A stretch of 64,000 nt of DNA from Pseudomonas sp. KBW05. Lineage in GTDB: Bacteria; Pseudomonadota; Gammaproteobacteria; Pseudomonadales; Pseudomonadaceae. The stretch spans positions 1-64,000 of the forward strand of contig NZ_QAJM01000033.1 in the NCBI RefSeq assembly GCF_003852405.1, given 5' to 3'. This document shows, piece by piece, positions 35,289 to 44,502 of the stretch. A model generated the notes under the pieces. The model worked only from the letters and a program-made list of their open reading frames with translations, did not search any database and was not told where the DNA came from. Positions within the stretch are counted from its first letter, which is position 1; the number at the start of each line of letters is the position of its first letter. Both the position numbers and the translations under genes were made by a program.

Positions 35289-36341
35289 TTATTTTGAGAG
35301 CTCTGCGCCGGCAACGGTGGCGACACGCACGCCACCCTGCCCCGCGAGGATCAAGTTGCCGTTGCCTGCCGCCGTCACCGCCGATAGCGAAATACGGTCG
35401 GGCCGGTTGAAGACGCTGAAGGTCTGGCCATCGTCATGGCTCACCACCACGCTGCCGCCGTTACCGACAACGACAAGGGCGCCGTCCTCCAGCAACGTCG
35501 CGCCGGACAAGCCAAACTCCAGCGCTCCCCGCGCCGCCTTGAGTTCGACCTGCTCCCAGGTCGTACCGAAATCCGTGGAGCGGTACAGGTTGCCGCGCAA
35601 GCCATAGGCCAAAAGGGTTTGCGGCTGCGCCGTGCTGATCACGCCGAACAGCGAGCCCTCGTACGGGCCTTCGAGTTTTTCCCAGGTCTGGCCGTCATCC
35701 CTGGAGCGGAACATGCTGCCCTGCTCGCCGACGATAAACAGGCCCGCGTCCTTGATAAAGGCGATGGCATTGAGGTGGAACTGGTCTTCGTTGTCGAGGC
35801 GGTCGCTGACATCGGCCCAGGTTTTGCCGCCGTCGGTGGTTTCGATCAGCGCACCATAGGCGCCGACAGCCAGGCCGTGGTTGGCGTTGTTGAACCAGAT
35901 ATCCAGCAGCGGCGCTTCGCGCTTGAGGTCTTGATACTGCTGGGTCCAGGTGGCGCCGCCGTCGGTGCTGGCGAGGATTTGCGCATCGTGCCCGACGGCC
36001 CAGCCTTGTTTGTCATCGACGAAAAACACCGCCGTGAGCAACTGCCGGGTGGGGACTTTGGCTTGCGTCCAGGTCGCGCCCTGGTCATCGGAATAGAGGA
36101 TATGCCCGCGATCACCGACCGCCACCAGGCGTTTGCCGGCATGCACCACGTCGATCATCAGGCCCTTGGCGGCCTTGGGCGATTCAATTGCAAACACCGC
36201 CGCGGCGGGGGTATCGCCAGCGGCCTGGGCGACGGTCGGCAACGCGACGGCCCCAAACAGCGAGAGCGCTGTGGCCAGCAACGCAACGCTGCGTGCGGCG
36301 CGTGGGCGGCAAACAACCCAACCCATGACAGGCTCACTCAT
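35289..36341 (-). CDS. YCF48-type beta-propeller protein, exported
   Basis: A 350-residue protein with an N-terminal signal or anchor (about 18-46, ARSVALLATALSLFGAVALPTVAQA) and a propeller of YCF48/BNR-like blades: DDQGATWTQ, TDGGKTWADVS, RDDGQTWEKLEG, TDFGTTWEQVEL, HDDGQTFSVFN. The start at 36341 is supported by GGGAGAAGG a few bases before; the frame continues to 36503 without a better start. It is cotranscribed with the MMPL exporter. In Pseudomonas and Marinobacter this pair is often joined by DUF1302 and DUF1329 genes, which are absent here. YCF48 relatives assist membrane complex assembly. Confidence 0.87.
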   Translation of the reverse strand: MSEPVMGWVVCRPRAARSVALLATALSLFGAVALPTVAQAAGDTPAAAVFAIESPKAAKGLMIDVVHAGKRLVAVGDRGHILYSDDQGATWTQAKVPTRQLLTAVFFVDDKQGWAVGHDAQILASTDGGATWTQQYQDLKREAPLLDIWFNNANHGLAVGAYGALIETTDGGKTWADVSDRLDNEDQFHLNAIAFIKDAGLFIVGEQGSMFRSRDDGQTWEKLEGPYEGSLFGVISTAQPQTLLAYGLRGNLYRSTDFGTTWEQVELKAARGALEFGLSGATLLEDGALVVVGNGGSVVVSHDDGQTFSVFNRPDRISLSAVTAAGNGNLILAGQGGVRVATVAGAELSK

Positions 36342-36550
36342 AGACCTTCTCCCATTTATTATTGTTAGGTCATCTCGCCTTCCCGGGCTCTGAAACCTGC
36401 AATCTAGAGCGCCTGGAGGAAGCAGGGGCCATCCTATCGGGCTTTCGAATCGTCTGACAATCGGCGCTACGTTATCTTTTGTTAACTGGCGGCATTTGGC
36501 CACGGGCTGAATATAGCTGCATTCGCCAGAGTGATTGCCTGCGCATAGAT

Positions 36551-36594
36551 GAATTTTTATTCCATCTATTGAAATTAGAGAATTTTTATTCCAT
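36551..36594 (+). promoter_or_regulatory. two identical operator-like boxes before the Gfo/Idh/MocA gene
   Basis: GAATTTTTATTCCAT occurs at 36551-36565 and again at 36580-36594, starts 29 bases apart. Each box is partly palindromic (GAAT-N4-ATTC) and fits GAA-N6-TTCC, one base short of the GGAA-N6-TTCC motif described for RpiR-type IolR regulators. They lie 71 and 42 bases before the gene start. No regulator gene is adjacent. Confidence 0.55.
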
Positions 36595-36635
36595 TAATAG
36601 CGCCTCTGAAAACAATAATGCAAAGGACCACGGCT

Positions 36636-37751
36636 ATGCGTGAACTCGGAATCGGCTTGATCGGCACAGGCTTCATGGGCCGCGCCCATGCCTTGGCGTT
36701 CAATAACGCCCGCGCGGTATTCGAACTGCCGGTACACCTAAAGCTGGCCGCCCTGGCCGACGCCGATACCGAGCGCGCACAACGCTGCGCCAGGGATTGG
36801 GGCTTTGCCCAGGCCCATGGCGACTGGCAAGCGCTGATCAACGACCCCAACGTCGATGTCGTGGCCATCACCACCCCCAACCACTTGCACTACCCCATGG
36901 CCATGGCCGCCATCGCGGCCGGCAAGGCGGTGTACTGCGAAAAACCCCTGGCCGTCAGCCTCGAACAGGCAGACGCCATGCGCCGTGCGGCGAGTGCCGC
37001 CGGTGTGGTGACGCGCGTGGGCTACAACTACCAGCACAACCCGATGATCGCACTGGCCAGGCAGATGATCGCCCGGGGCGACCTGGGCGAAATCATCAGC
37101 TTCCAGGGCGAGTTCAGCGAAGACTTCATGGCCGACCCGACCTCACCCTGGTCGTGGCGCTGCGAAGTGGAACATGCCGGGGGCGCCCTCGCGGACCTGG
37201 GCAGCCACTTGCTGTCGATGGCGCGCTATCTGGTCGGTGATGTGACCAGCGTGTGCGCCGACACCCAGACCGTGCATGCCCTGCGCCCTGCCGTCAAAGG
37301 CAGCAGCGAGCACAAAACCATCGCCGTGGATGATCAGGTACACGCGCTGCTGCGCTTCGCCAACGGCGCACGCGGCACCGTCAGCAGCAGCTGGCTCAAG
37401 CATGGCTACAAGAACCACCTGAGCTTTGAAATCAGCGGGACTAAAGGCACGTTGGCCTTTGATCAGGAGCGGTTGAATGAACTGCAACTGTGCCGGGTCG
37501 GCCAGGACGGGTTCCAGCGCTTGCTCGCCGGCCCCGCCCTGCCCGGCTACGCCGCGTTCAGCCCTGCGGCCGGTCATCAGCTGGGGTACAACGAGCTGAA
37601 GACGCTGGAAGTGCAGGAACTGATCATGGCCGTGGCTGGCCAGGGTACGGATGGCACCGACTTTGAGGCGGCATGGGAGGTGGAGCGACTGGCAACGGCG
37701 ATTCGCATCGCCGCTCGGGAAGAACGCTGGGTCGGCGTGGGGTCCGTCTAA
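36636..37751 (+). CDS. Gfo/Idh/MocA family oxidoreductase
   Basis: A 371-residue NAD(P)-dependent sugar or cyclitol dehydrogenase. The Rossmann motif GLIGTGFMGRAHALAF is at the N-terminus, EKPLAVS near 104-110 provides the conserved EKP lysine, and the second domain holds DLGSHLLSMARYLVG with the usual D-x3-H. The start at 36636 is chosen because AAAGGA lies about 8 bases before; 36618 is an in-frame alternative. It is monocistronic, with repeated IolR-like boxes upstream, so inositol or a related polyol is a reasonable but unproven substrate. Confidence 0.88.
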   Translation: MRELGIGLIGTGFMGRAHALAFNNARAVFELPVHLKLAALADADTERAQRCARDWGFAQAHGDWQALINDPNVDVVAITTPNHLHYPMAMAAIAAGKAVYCEKPLAVSLEQADAMRRAASAAGVVTRVGYNYQHNPMIALARQMIARGDLGEIISFQGEFSEDFMADPTSPWSWRCEVEHAGGALADLGSHLLSMARYLVGDVTSVCADTQTVHALRPAVKGSSEHKTIAVDDQVHALLRFANGARGTVSSSWLKHGYKNHLSFEISGTKGTLAFDQERLNELQLCRVGQDGFQRLLAGPALPGYAAFSPAAGHQLGYNELKTLEVQELIMAVAGQGTDGTDFEAAWEVERLATAIRIAAREERWVGVGSV

Positions 37752-37763
37752 AGCAGCTTTCTA

Positions 37764-37793
37764 CGGCGTACTCAACGGAGTCTGAGTACGCCG
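37764..37793. other. perfect 11-bp hairpin upstream of the giant gene
   Basis: CGGCGTACTCA (37764-37774) pairs perfectly with TGAGTACGCCG (37783-37793) around an 8-base loop. There is no U tract, so it is not a standard intrinsic terminator. It could stabilise the 3' end of the Gfo/Idh/MocA mRNA or act in the leader of the next gene. Confidence 0.7.
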
Positions 37794-37896
37794 GCAAGGC
37801 GAACTACTCCTATACCGCCTCCACGGCACACGCATAGGGTTTTCTGAGGGCGCAATCAGGCACGGCCTGAACACCTCTCTCAGAAGGACTTAACCT

Positions 37897-40800
37897 TTGG
37901 CTACCGATTCCTCCCCGCTCCCCTTGAGCAGAGTGCTGGCCCAAGCGGTCACCACGCAATTCGCCAACCGCCCTACGCTTCATTCAGTCGTTTCCCAGAG
38001 ATTGCACGACAGTGCCCAGGAGAAGTACCCGTCCCTGAGACTCGACATCGCCACCCTACGAGTGGCAGAACCCAGCAGCGCTGGCGCCTGGCATCTCAAA
38101 CCCTTGATTGACCTTGCCCTCGAATTCCTGGCAACTGGCGTGCCCGTCGACTTTTCGGACAAACATTCGTCTGAGTACTACCTGTGCAATCGCGATACAC
38201 CACAAGTACGCATCACCGCCAACAACGCAAAGATCGACATGCAAGTGATCGCGAGTCTGGTCAATGAGCTTCCCGTCGTCCTGCCCGTCGAACTCCAGAG
38301 CGCATTGGCAACCTTCTGGCAACACACTGGCAGCACCGGCACCAGCCGCTGGCAGTGGATGGGCGACCTGCTGCGCACCTCACTGCGCAACAGTGTCGCG
38401 CGCGCCAGCGGCCTGAGCGACGAACACCTGCAACTGCTCAACAACGTGCTTGATTACCCTGACAATCGCGAACGCGACAACCTGAACCTGCCTGGGGAAC
38501 CCGTGCATGCCTACACCTTGGAGACCACCCTCATCCAGGGCGACCTGCGGGTCAGTGTGCAGGCAAGCGAGTTGCTGCTCGTACAAGGCACACGCGTAGT
38601 CTCTTGCGGTGTATCGGGCAATATCCGCACCTACCCCAGCGTCGATGCGTTCGGCAGGGCCTGGTCCAGTGCCATTAAAAACAGCTATCAATCCGAACAG
38701 ATCGTGTGGAAACGCTTCGAACCTGATGGCAACATTTTCGATACCCAGGCCGCACTGATTTTGAATCAGCAGCTTGAAAACCTGGCAGCCCTGCAACTGC
38801 CGGCCAACACCAGCGTCGCCGCACTGCAAGAGCGTTACGAGCGTGTCACGGACCCCGCGGCCCTGTTACTCAACGCCCCCGTCAGTACTGCGCTGCCGTT
38901 CTCCAAATTGCACGCGGTGTTACCCGAATGGCTTGCGCAAGGAACGTACGCCGAACGTAGTGCATACGCCCATCACCTGGCGGAACTGGCCACTATCAAG
39001 AAGCGTACCCATGGCCGCAGTTTCCTGGACGGCATCGAGGGGCTGCGTACCTTTGCGGCAAAAAAACTGCAGGCGCTGATGCTCGCGGATCACCCCTCCG
39101 GGCCCGTTTACAACGCTGATGCGCTGGAGCTGACATATGCAGTGCCGGTGGGGGATATAGGTAGCAGCTACCTCGAACACGTGAGGATGACACTGACGGA
39201 CCTGGCGCTGAAAAACCTGTCTGGAAAACCCAAGGGGCGCCTGACGTTAAGTAGTCAGGACAGCCAGGCACTCGCTACATGGCTCACGCCCGACTATGTC
39301 GAAGACCTCGTCACCCGAGCCGACATCGGCACGGCGTACCCGGCACTGCTTGAGCGCTTGTTTTTTAACGACGGCGAGCAGTCCGATACACGTGAAACCC
39401 TGTTTGCCCAACAACTGCGCGTGCACTTGCCGATGACCGCGCTGGAGTTGGCCGTGCGGCAACAGTCGGGGATGACATGGCAAGGTTATCGATGGGTCGC
39501 CGCGGTGGTCAAAGAAACCGCGGCGGATCGCCGGGTGGATGACAAGGACATCGTCATCCACGCACTGGGGTTCTTGAGAAAGCCAGGCGCAGACCCCGAT
39601 TACGTGACCGATATGTTTGTGATTGAAGAGCAGAGCTGTACCACAGGCCCGGTGATTCTCTATCGCCCGCAGTATGTGCCCGTGCTCTCGGAGTTCAGCT
39701 CGCGCGAGGCCCTGATGCAAGCCATCGCGGCGCCCGGAGCGTTGCAGGAGAGCGCATTGACCTGGCTCTCGGACGGCGCCCGCACGGTGTACGCCAATGG
39801 CGGGTTCCAGCAGCCCCACTACGTGCGGATGGGCATCGGCATGGAGTTCGATACCTTGGAGATCCCGGCGCCTGCCACCTTGGCAACGTGCGCAAGCGAC
39901 TCCGAGATTCTGCAATCGCTGAGCATCGGCCACTTGATGCAGCATCTGTTCGGCAGCTACGCCAGAGCCCTGGTGACAGTGGCCGACCGCCAATCGGTGT
40001 CTAATCACGAAAGCCGTTGGGCCAGTATCCAGGAAGGCGCAGGCTTATTGTTCAATACGGTGCTGCTTCCCCTGCTGAGGGGGCCGGCCATGCTGGTGGG
40101 CTGGATGCTGCAGATAACGTCAGGGCTGGCCCACGATATTCCGGCGCTGGAAAGCAGCGACCCGCAGGCACGGGAACTCGCATGGATCGACCTTTTATTG
40201 AACCTGGGCCTGGTACTGATACATGCCGGCGCCAACGCCGGCGAGCGCGCAACCAGCCGCCCGCTGAGTGAAGTCGGGCAACCTCCAGTCGCACTTGCCC
40301 CACTGCGCCGCACCCCGCAAACCCCGCTGGCTACACCCAGCCGGGTCAGGCAAGGCCCTGTCGGCCAGCCTTCACAACCTCCGGGCAACGGTAACACGCT
40401 GATTGACTTCAACCTGTCCACAGCCCGCGAAGCCTCGCGAGCGCGGCTGTTCGAGCAGTTGCTCAAAATACGCGTCGACTGGCCCAAGGATCTGCCAACA
40501 CCGATGGCAACAGGTCCGTTCAAGGGCCTGTACTGGATCGACGCGACCTGGCACGCCAGCGTCAGGGGGCGACTGTTTCAAGTCAGCGTGGTGCCAGGTT
40601 TTGGTGACGTGTATGTGGTTCACCCCGAGCACCCGGACCGCCCGGGGATCGAACTCAGGACCGACGGCCAAGGGCACTGGACACTCGAAGAGGGCTTGAA
40701 GCTGACAGGCGGCGGACGAAAAAATCGTGTGGCCGAAGCACGCAAGGCCAATGCTGAAAGACTCGTCTCCCTCAATAGTCGTAAAGCCGAGGCTGAACTG

Positions 40801-42717
40801 GCACTGGCACAGCGGGTACGAGATGAAAATACGGCGCTGGCGACATTAAACACAGCCAGAACCCAATACACCGAACAAAACGGCAAGTTGAGGCGTACAT
40901 GGGCCATTTGGAATGCCGCCACCGCTGAGCAAAAAGCCCGGATAAACGCCGCGTATCAGTTGGAGCTGGCGAAGACACAGGAACAAAGGTCGTTCTATAG
41001 CATCAGCCTGGTCAATTACCGGGAAAAGGCAGCCAAAACCGTTCAGGCATACAGGGCTGTCATCAGTGCGACCAGCGACATCAAGGCTGTCGACCATCAA
41101 ACCAACCACGACCGTGGGCAGACGGCGCAGTTTTTTGCCTTATGGGAACAGCAGGACCAATTGCGCACTCACTTGGCCCACTTCGGCCTGGGCACTGAAA
41201 TGTGCGGCCGAGGAATGACTGCAGTACAACGCTTCACCCTCGCCTACGAAAAACTCGAACAGGGAGAGCCCGAGGAATATCTCGCGCTGATCGAAGACCT
41301 GAAGGTCTCCCGCACCTACCACGATCAAATCGTCGACGTTACCGTCGTCCAGGAACAGATCCTCGAAGAAATGGCCCAAGCATCAGCCTTTGGCAAGAGT
41401 TTCAGGGACGACATGGTTGAACGGCTGTCGAACCCGGAAAACTACCTCTCGGACAATGCCAGATTGATGGGCATCGACATTGTTCAAGAGCTCAGCCTTG
41501 ACCGGAGCGTCCCACTCGAGCAAAACAGTATGGAGGCGTTGTTCTTTCTCCAATTTGAGCGAATACGCTTACGTCCCACCATCTCGGCGCACATAGAGAT
41601 GACCACCAGCCGGGGCTACAGCGCGACCGAACGGATCGATGTACTGGAATCCATCGTGGACCGCTATGCCGCAGCCGAATACATTGGGCAGAATCTCAGG
41701 CAGCTGAACCCAGCCTGTATTCGTACGTCGTACCTGGACGCCTTTCTGGACAGAGTCAAGCGAGGTCGCACCAGCGCCGAAAATGACCTGAAAACCCTCA
41801 TCATCGACAGCGAGGAAAACCAGAGTGTCTCTCCTCCCCCCAAAGCCATCAGACAAAAACCTGCCTCCAAGCGGGTGTTCAAGACGCGTACTCGCGGCAC
41901 TCTGATCGGTGATCTGCGTACGGCGTTACCCGAGGGGGGCGAGCAGCATATCGAGATCATCGACCCCTCTAACGGCGAAGTGGTCGAGCGATTCCACGAA
42001 CACCCCGATCAGGGCGTCTATGTGGAAATCGAAAAGGGCCATGCACCGCCGCCGTCCAGACCGGCGCGTTCGCCCAGGGCAATCAGAAGTGCTGCGCAAG
42101 ATATCGAAGCCAAGCGCGTGAGCATCGAAAGCACGATACGACGCGAACTCAATCAAATGGACCGTGACGACGTGCTACGGGAAGAAAAGGTGCCTCAGGA
42201 TTGGCAGTTCATGCTCACCACTGAAGCAGAAAAACTCGAGGCCCTGGCCGCCGAACTGGAGCAAGCCGCTCCCTCTGACCAAACAACCCGTACAGCCACG
42301 CAATGGCGAGCCCAAGCCTTGCAAATGAAAGCTGCCGGAACACAGTACCGCATCGCTGGCCACAAAAAGCAGTCGCCCACGGTAGGTACCGTGGATTACC
42401 TGTGGCATGAAAAGACAGTGGACATCGGCCTGGTAAAAGCGCGCGAGCGTACAAACGCCAAGGACTTTCTCAGCGAATACGCCGTACGCGACCGCGATAC
42501 CGGAAGCGTATTGTGGTATGCCCACTTTCACTACGACAGCTTGACCGCGGCCAACACGGCGTACACCAGTGGCCATTTAAAACGCGCGGCACAACGTCAC
42601 ATCGGGTTCAAGGCACAACTGGAACAATATCGGCACAACAGCGCCAAGGTTATCGCCATCTGGCGAAGCAAAATCCCGCCCGCCCTGGCTCACAAATTGT
42701 TCTTCTATATCGACTGA
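37897..42717 (+). CDS. giant protein of the dermonecrotic-toxin-like (DUF6543) type
   Basis: A 1606-residue protein with no signal peptide. Starts at TTG 37897 behind AGAAGGA. The N-terminal half (about 1-700) resembles the large domain that Pseudomonas annotations call dermonecrotic toxin/DUF6543, for example LALEFLATGVPVDFSDKHS. Two hydrophobic segments follow (about 712-740 and 762-778), as in translocating toxins. A charged coiled-coil lies near 945-1040. The C-terminus carries TGSVLWYAHFHYDSL, which I associate with this family from memory. No immunity, chaperone or secretion gene is adjacent. Toxic or host-interaction activity is inferred from family naming only; no catalytic motif is recognised. 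Confidence 0.7.
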   Translation: MATDSSPLPLSRVLAQAVTTQFANRPTLHSVVSQRLHDSAQEKYPSLRLDIATLRVAEPSSAGAWHLKPLIDLALEFLATGVPVDFSDKHSSEYYLCNRDTPQVRITANNAKIDMQVIASLVNELPVVLPVELQSALATFWQHTGSTGTSRWQWMGDLLRTSLRNSVARASGLSDEHLQLLNNVLDYPDNRERDNLNLPGEPVHAYTLETTLIQGDLRVSVQASELLLVQGTRVVSCGVSGNIRTYPSVDAFGRAWSSAIKNSYQSEQIVWKRFEPDGNIFDTQAALILNQQLENLAALQLPANTSVAALQERYERVTDPAALLLNAPVSTALPFSKLHAVLPEWLAQGTYAERSAYAHHLAELATIKKRTHGRSFLDGIEGLRTFAAKKLQALMLADHPSGPVYNADALELTYAVPVGDIGSSYLEHVRMTLTDLALKNLSGKPKGRLTLSSQDSQALATWLTPDYVEDLVTRADIGTAYPALLERLFFNDGEQSDTRETLFAQQLRVHLPMTALELAVRQQSGMTWQGYRWVAAVVKETAADRRVDDKDIVIHALGFLRKPGADPDYVTDMFVIEEQSCTTGPVILYRPQYVPVLSEFSSREALMQAIAAPGALQESALTWLSDGARTVYANGGFQQPHYVRMGIGMEFDTLEIPAPATLATCASDSEILQSLSIGHLMQHLFGSYARALVTVADRQSVSNHESRWASIQEGAGLLFNTVLLPLLRGPAMLVGWMLQITSGLAHDIPALESSDPQARELAWIDLLLNLGLVLIHAGANAGERATSRPLSEVGQPPVALAPLRRTPQTPLATPSRVRQGPVGQPSQPPGNGNTLIDFNLSTAREASRARLFEQLLKIRVDWPKDLPTPMATGPFKGLYWIDATWHASVRGRLFQVSVVPGFGDVYVVHPEHPDRPGIELRTDGQGHWTLEEGLKLTGGGRKNRVAEARKANAERLVSLNSRKAEAELALAQRVRDENTALATLNTARTQYTEQNGKLRRTWAIWNAATAEQKARINAAYQLELAKTQEQRSFYSISLVNYREKAAKTVQAYRAVISATSDIKAVDHQTNHDRGQTAQFFALWEQQDQLRTHLAHFGLGTEMCGRGMTAVQRFTLAYEKLEQGEPEEYLALIEDLKVSRTYHDQIVDVTVVQEQILEEMAQASAFGKSFRDDMVERLSNPENYLSDNARLMGIDIVQELSLDRSVPLEQNSMEALFFLQFERIRLRPTISAHIEMTTSRGYSATERIDVLESIVDRYAAAEYIGQNLRQLNPACIRTSYLDAFLDRVKRGRTSAENDLKTLIIDSEENQSVSPPPKAIRQKPASKRVFKTRTRGTLIGDLRTALPEGGEQHIEIIDPSNGEVVERFHEHPDQGVYVEIEKGHAPPPSRPARSPRAIRSAAQDIEAKRVSIESTIRRELNQMDRDDVLREEKVPQDWQFMLTTEAEKLEALAAELEQAAPSDQTTRTATQWRAQALQMKAAGTQYRIAGHKKQSPTVGTVDYLWHEKTVDIGLVKARERTNAKDFLSEYAVRDRDTGSVLWYAHFHYDSLTAANTAYTSGHLKRAAQRHIGFKAQLEQYRHNSAKVIAIWRSKIPPALAHKLFFYID

Positions 42718-42735
42718 TTGCCCTTGGGTCACGCT

Positions 42736-42761
42736 GCGTCAATGTCGCAGGACATTGACGC
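42736..42761. other. perfect 11-bp hairpin between convergent genes
   Basis: GCGTCAATGTC (42736-42746) pairs perfectly with GACATTGACGC (42751-42761), loop GCAG. It lies between the stop of the giant gene and the stop of fadD. With no T-run on either strand, it is either a terminator without a U tract or an mRNA-stabilising end. Confidence 0.7.
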
Positions 42762-42767
42762 CATCCG

Positions 42768-44471
42768 TCAACGCAAGGCTCGTCGCAATACCTTGCCCAC
42801 CGTGGTCTTGGGCAACTCGGTCGTGCGGAACTCCACATACCTGGGCACCTTGTACCCCGTCAGATACTCCCGGCAGTGTGCAAGGATCTGTTCCTGTGTC
42901 AGGTTCGGGTCTTTGCGCACCACGATGATCTTGACCTTTTCGCCGGTCACCGGGTCCTCCACACCAATGGCCGCCACCTCGCCCACACCGGGGTGCAGCG
43001 CCACCACATCTTCGATTTCATTGGGGTATACGTTGAAACCCGAGACGAGGATCATGTCCTTCTTGCGGTCCACCAGGCGGATATATCCGCGCGCGTCCAT
43101 CACCCCGATATCGCCGGTAGACAACCACCCCTCGGCATCCAGCACCTCGGCGGTAGCCTCAGGGCGTTTCCAGTAGCCCTGCATCACCTGCGGCCCACGC
43201 ACTTGCAGTTCGCCCTGCTCGCCAACCCCGGCCAACTCGCCGTCTTCACGCACAAAGCGCACCCAGGTCGACGGCAACGGCACGCCGATGCTGCCGGTGA
43301 ATTCCATCTCGCGCATGCGCGCAATATTGATCGGGCTGATGCTCACCACCGGCGAGCACTCCGTCAGGCCGTAACCCTCGATGATCGGCAGCCCGGTGAC
43401 TTCCTGCCAGCGCTTGGCCACCGCCGTGTGCGTCGCCATGCCCCCAGCGATCACCATGCGCAGGTCGGAAAAGTCCCGCGCACAGAACTCCTTGTTCTCC
43501 AGCAAGCCATTAAACAAGGTGTTGACCCCAGCGATGCCGTTGAAGCGTTCCTTGCGCAGGATCATCTGCACCCGCTTCACGTCCCGTGGGTTGGCGATGA
43601 GGATGTTGCGCCCGCCCAGGCACATGAACATCAGGCAGTTCACCGTCAGGGAAAAGATGTGGTACAGCGGCAGCAAGGTGACGTTGGTTTCCTGCTTGTC
43701 CTGGTCCAGTTGGTCGCCAACCCAGGCCTTGGCTTGCAGCAGGTTGGCGATGATATTGCGGTGGCTGAGCATTACGCCCTTGGCGTCACCCGTAGTGCCG
43801 CCGGTGTACTGCAGGAACGCCAGGTCATCGAGTTGCATGGGCACCGGGAAGTGGTTCAGGCCACGCCCTTGCTTGAGCACCCGGTTGAAGCGCAACGCCC
43901 CCGGCAGATTGAATGCGGGCACCTGCTTTTGCACGGTGCGCAGGATGAAGTTCATCGCCGCCCCCTTGAAGGTGCCGAGCAGGTCGCCAATGGCCGCGAT
44001 CACCACGCGCTTGACGCTGCTGCCGGCGATGACTTTTTCCAGGGTGTGGGCGAAGTTCTCGAAGATCACCACGGTTTCGGCTTCGCTGTCCTTGAGCAAG
44101 TGTTTGAGTTCGTGGGAGGTGTACAGCGGGTTGACGTTGACCACCACCGCACCGGCCAGGATCGTGCCCAGCAGGCAGATCGGGTACTGCAAGCAGTTGG
44201 GCATCATCAGCGCCACACGGTCGCCCTTTTTCACCCCCTGGCCCTGCAGCCACGCGGCAAACGCGAAGCCCTGGACTTCCCAGTCGGCGTAGGTCATTTC
44301 CGTGCCGATGCTGACATAGGCCACCCGCTCGCGGAATTTCTCCAGGTGCTCCAGGAACACTTCCCGCAACGACGGGTAAACCTCGATGCCCGCGTCGATG
44401 TCGGCCGGCACGCCGGGCAGGTAAGCGTCCAACCAGATCCGTTCGGTTTGTTCCAGGCTGACAGTGCTCAT
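42768..44471 (-). CDS. fadD: long-chain fatty acid--CoA ligase
   Basis: An ATP-dependent acyl-CoA synthetase of 567 residues activating fatty acids. AMP-binding motifs are complete: YTGGTTGDAKGVMLSH near 219-235, GYGLTECSP near 360, GWLSTGDIG near 447, DRKKDMILVSGFNVYP, and the C-terminal catalytic lysine in KTTVGKVLRRALR. The start at 44471 follows AAGGAAACTGCC. It is the last gene of a thiolase-linked operon. The symbol fadD is used for function; several FadD paralogues exist in pseudomonads and this may be one with a particular chain preference. Confidence 0.9.
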   Translation of the reverse strand: MSTVSLEQTERIWLDAYLPGVPADIDAGIEVYPSLREVFLEHLEKFRERVAYVSIGTEMTYADWEVQGFAFAAWLQGQGVKKGDRVALMMPNCLQYPICLLGTILAGAVVVNVNPLYTSHELKHLLKDSEAETVVIFENFAHTLEKVIAGSSVKRVVIAAIGDLLGTFKGAAMNFILRTVQKQVPAFNLPGALRFNRVLKQGRGLNHFPVPMQLDDLAFLQYTGGTTGDAKGVMLSHRNIIANLLQAKAWVGDQLDQDKQETNVTLLPLYHIFSLTVNCLMFMCLGGRNILIANPRDVKRVQMILRKERFNGIAGVNTLFNGLLENKEFCARDFSDLRMVIAGGMATHTAVAKRWQEVTGLPIIEGYGLTECSPVVSISPINIARMREMEFTGSIGVPLPSTWVRFVREDGELAGVGEQGELQVRGPQVMQGYWKRPEATAEVLDAEGWLSTGDIGVMDARGYIRLVDRKKDMILVSGFNVYPNEIEDVVALHPGVGEVAAIGVEDPVTGEKVKIIVVRKDPNLTQEQILAHCREYLTGYKVPRYVEFRTTELPKTTVGKVLRRALR

Positions 44472-44502
44472 GGCAGTTTCCTTATTGTTGTTTTTGATAG
44501 CG

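Noticed and set aside
37897-42717. Idea that the giant gene is an Rhs/CdiA-type polymorphic toxin with an immunity gene
   Set aside because: No YD/Rhs repeats, haemagglutinin repeats, signal peptide or small downstream immunity ORF; the next gene is convergent fadD.
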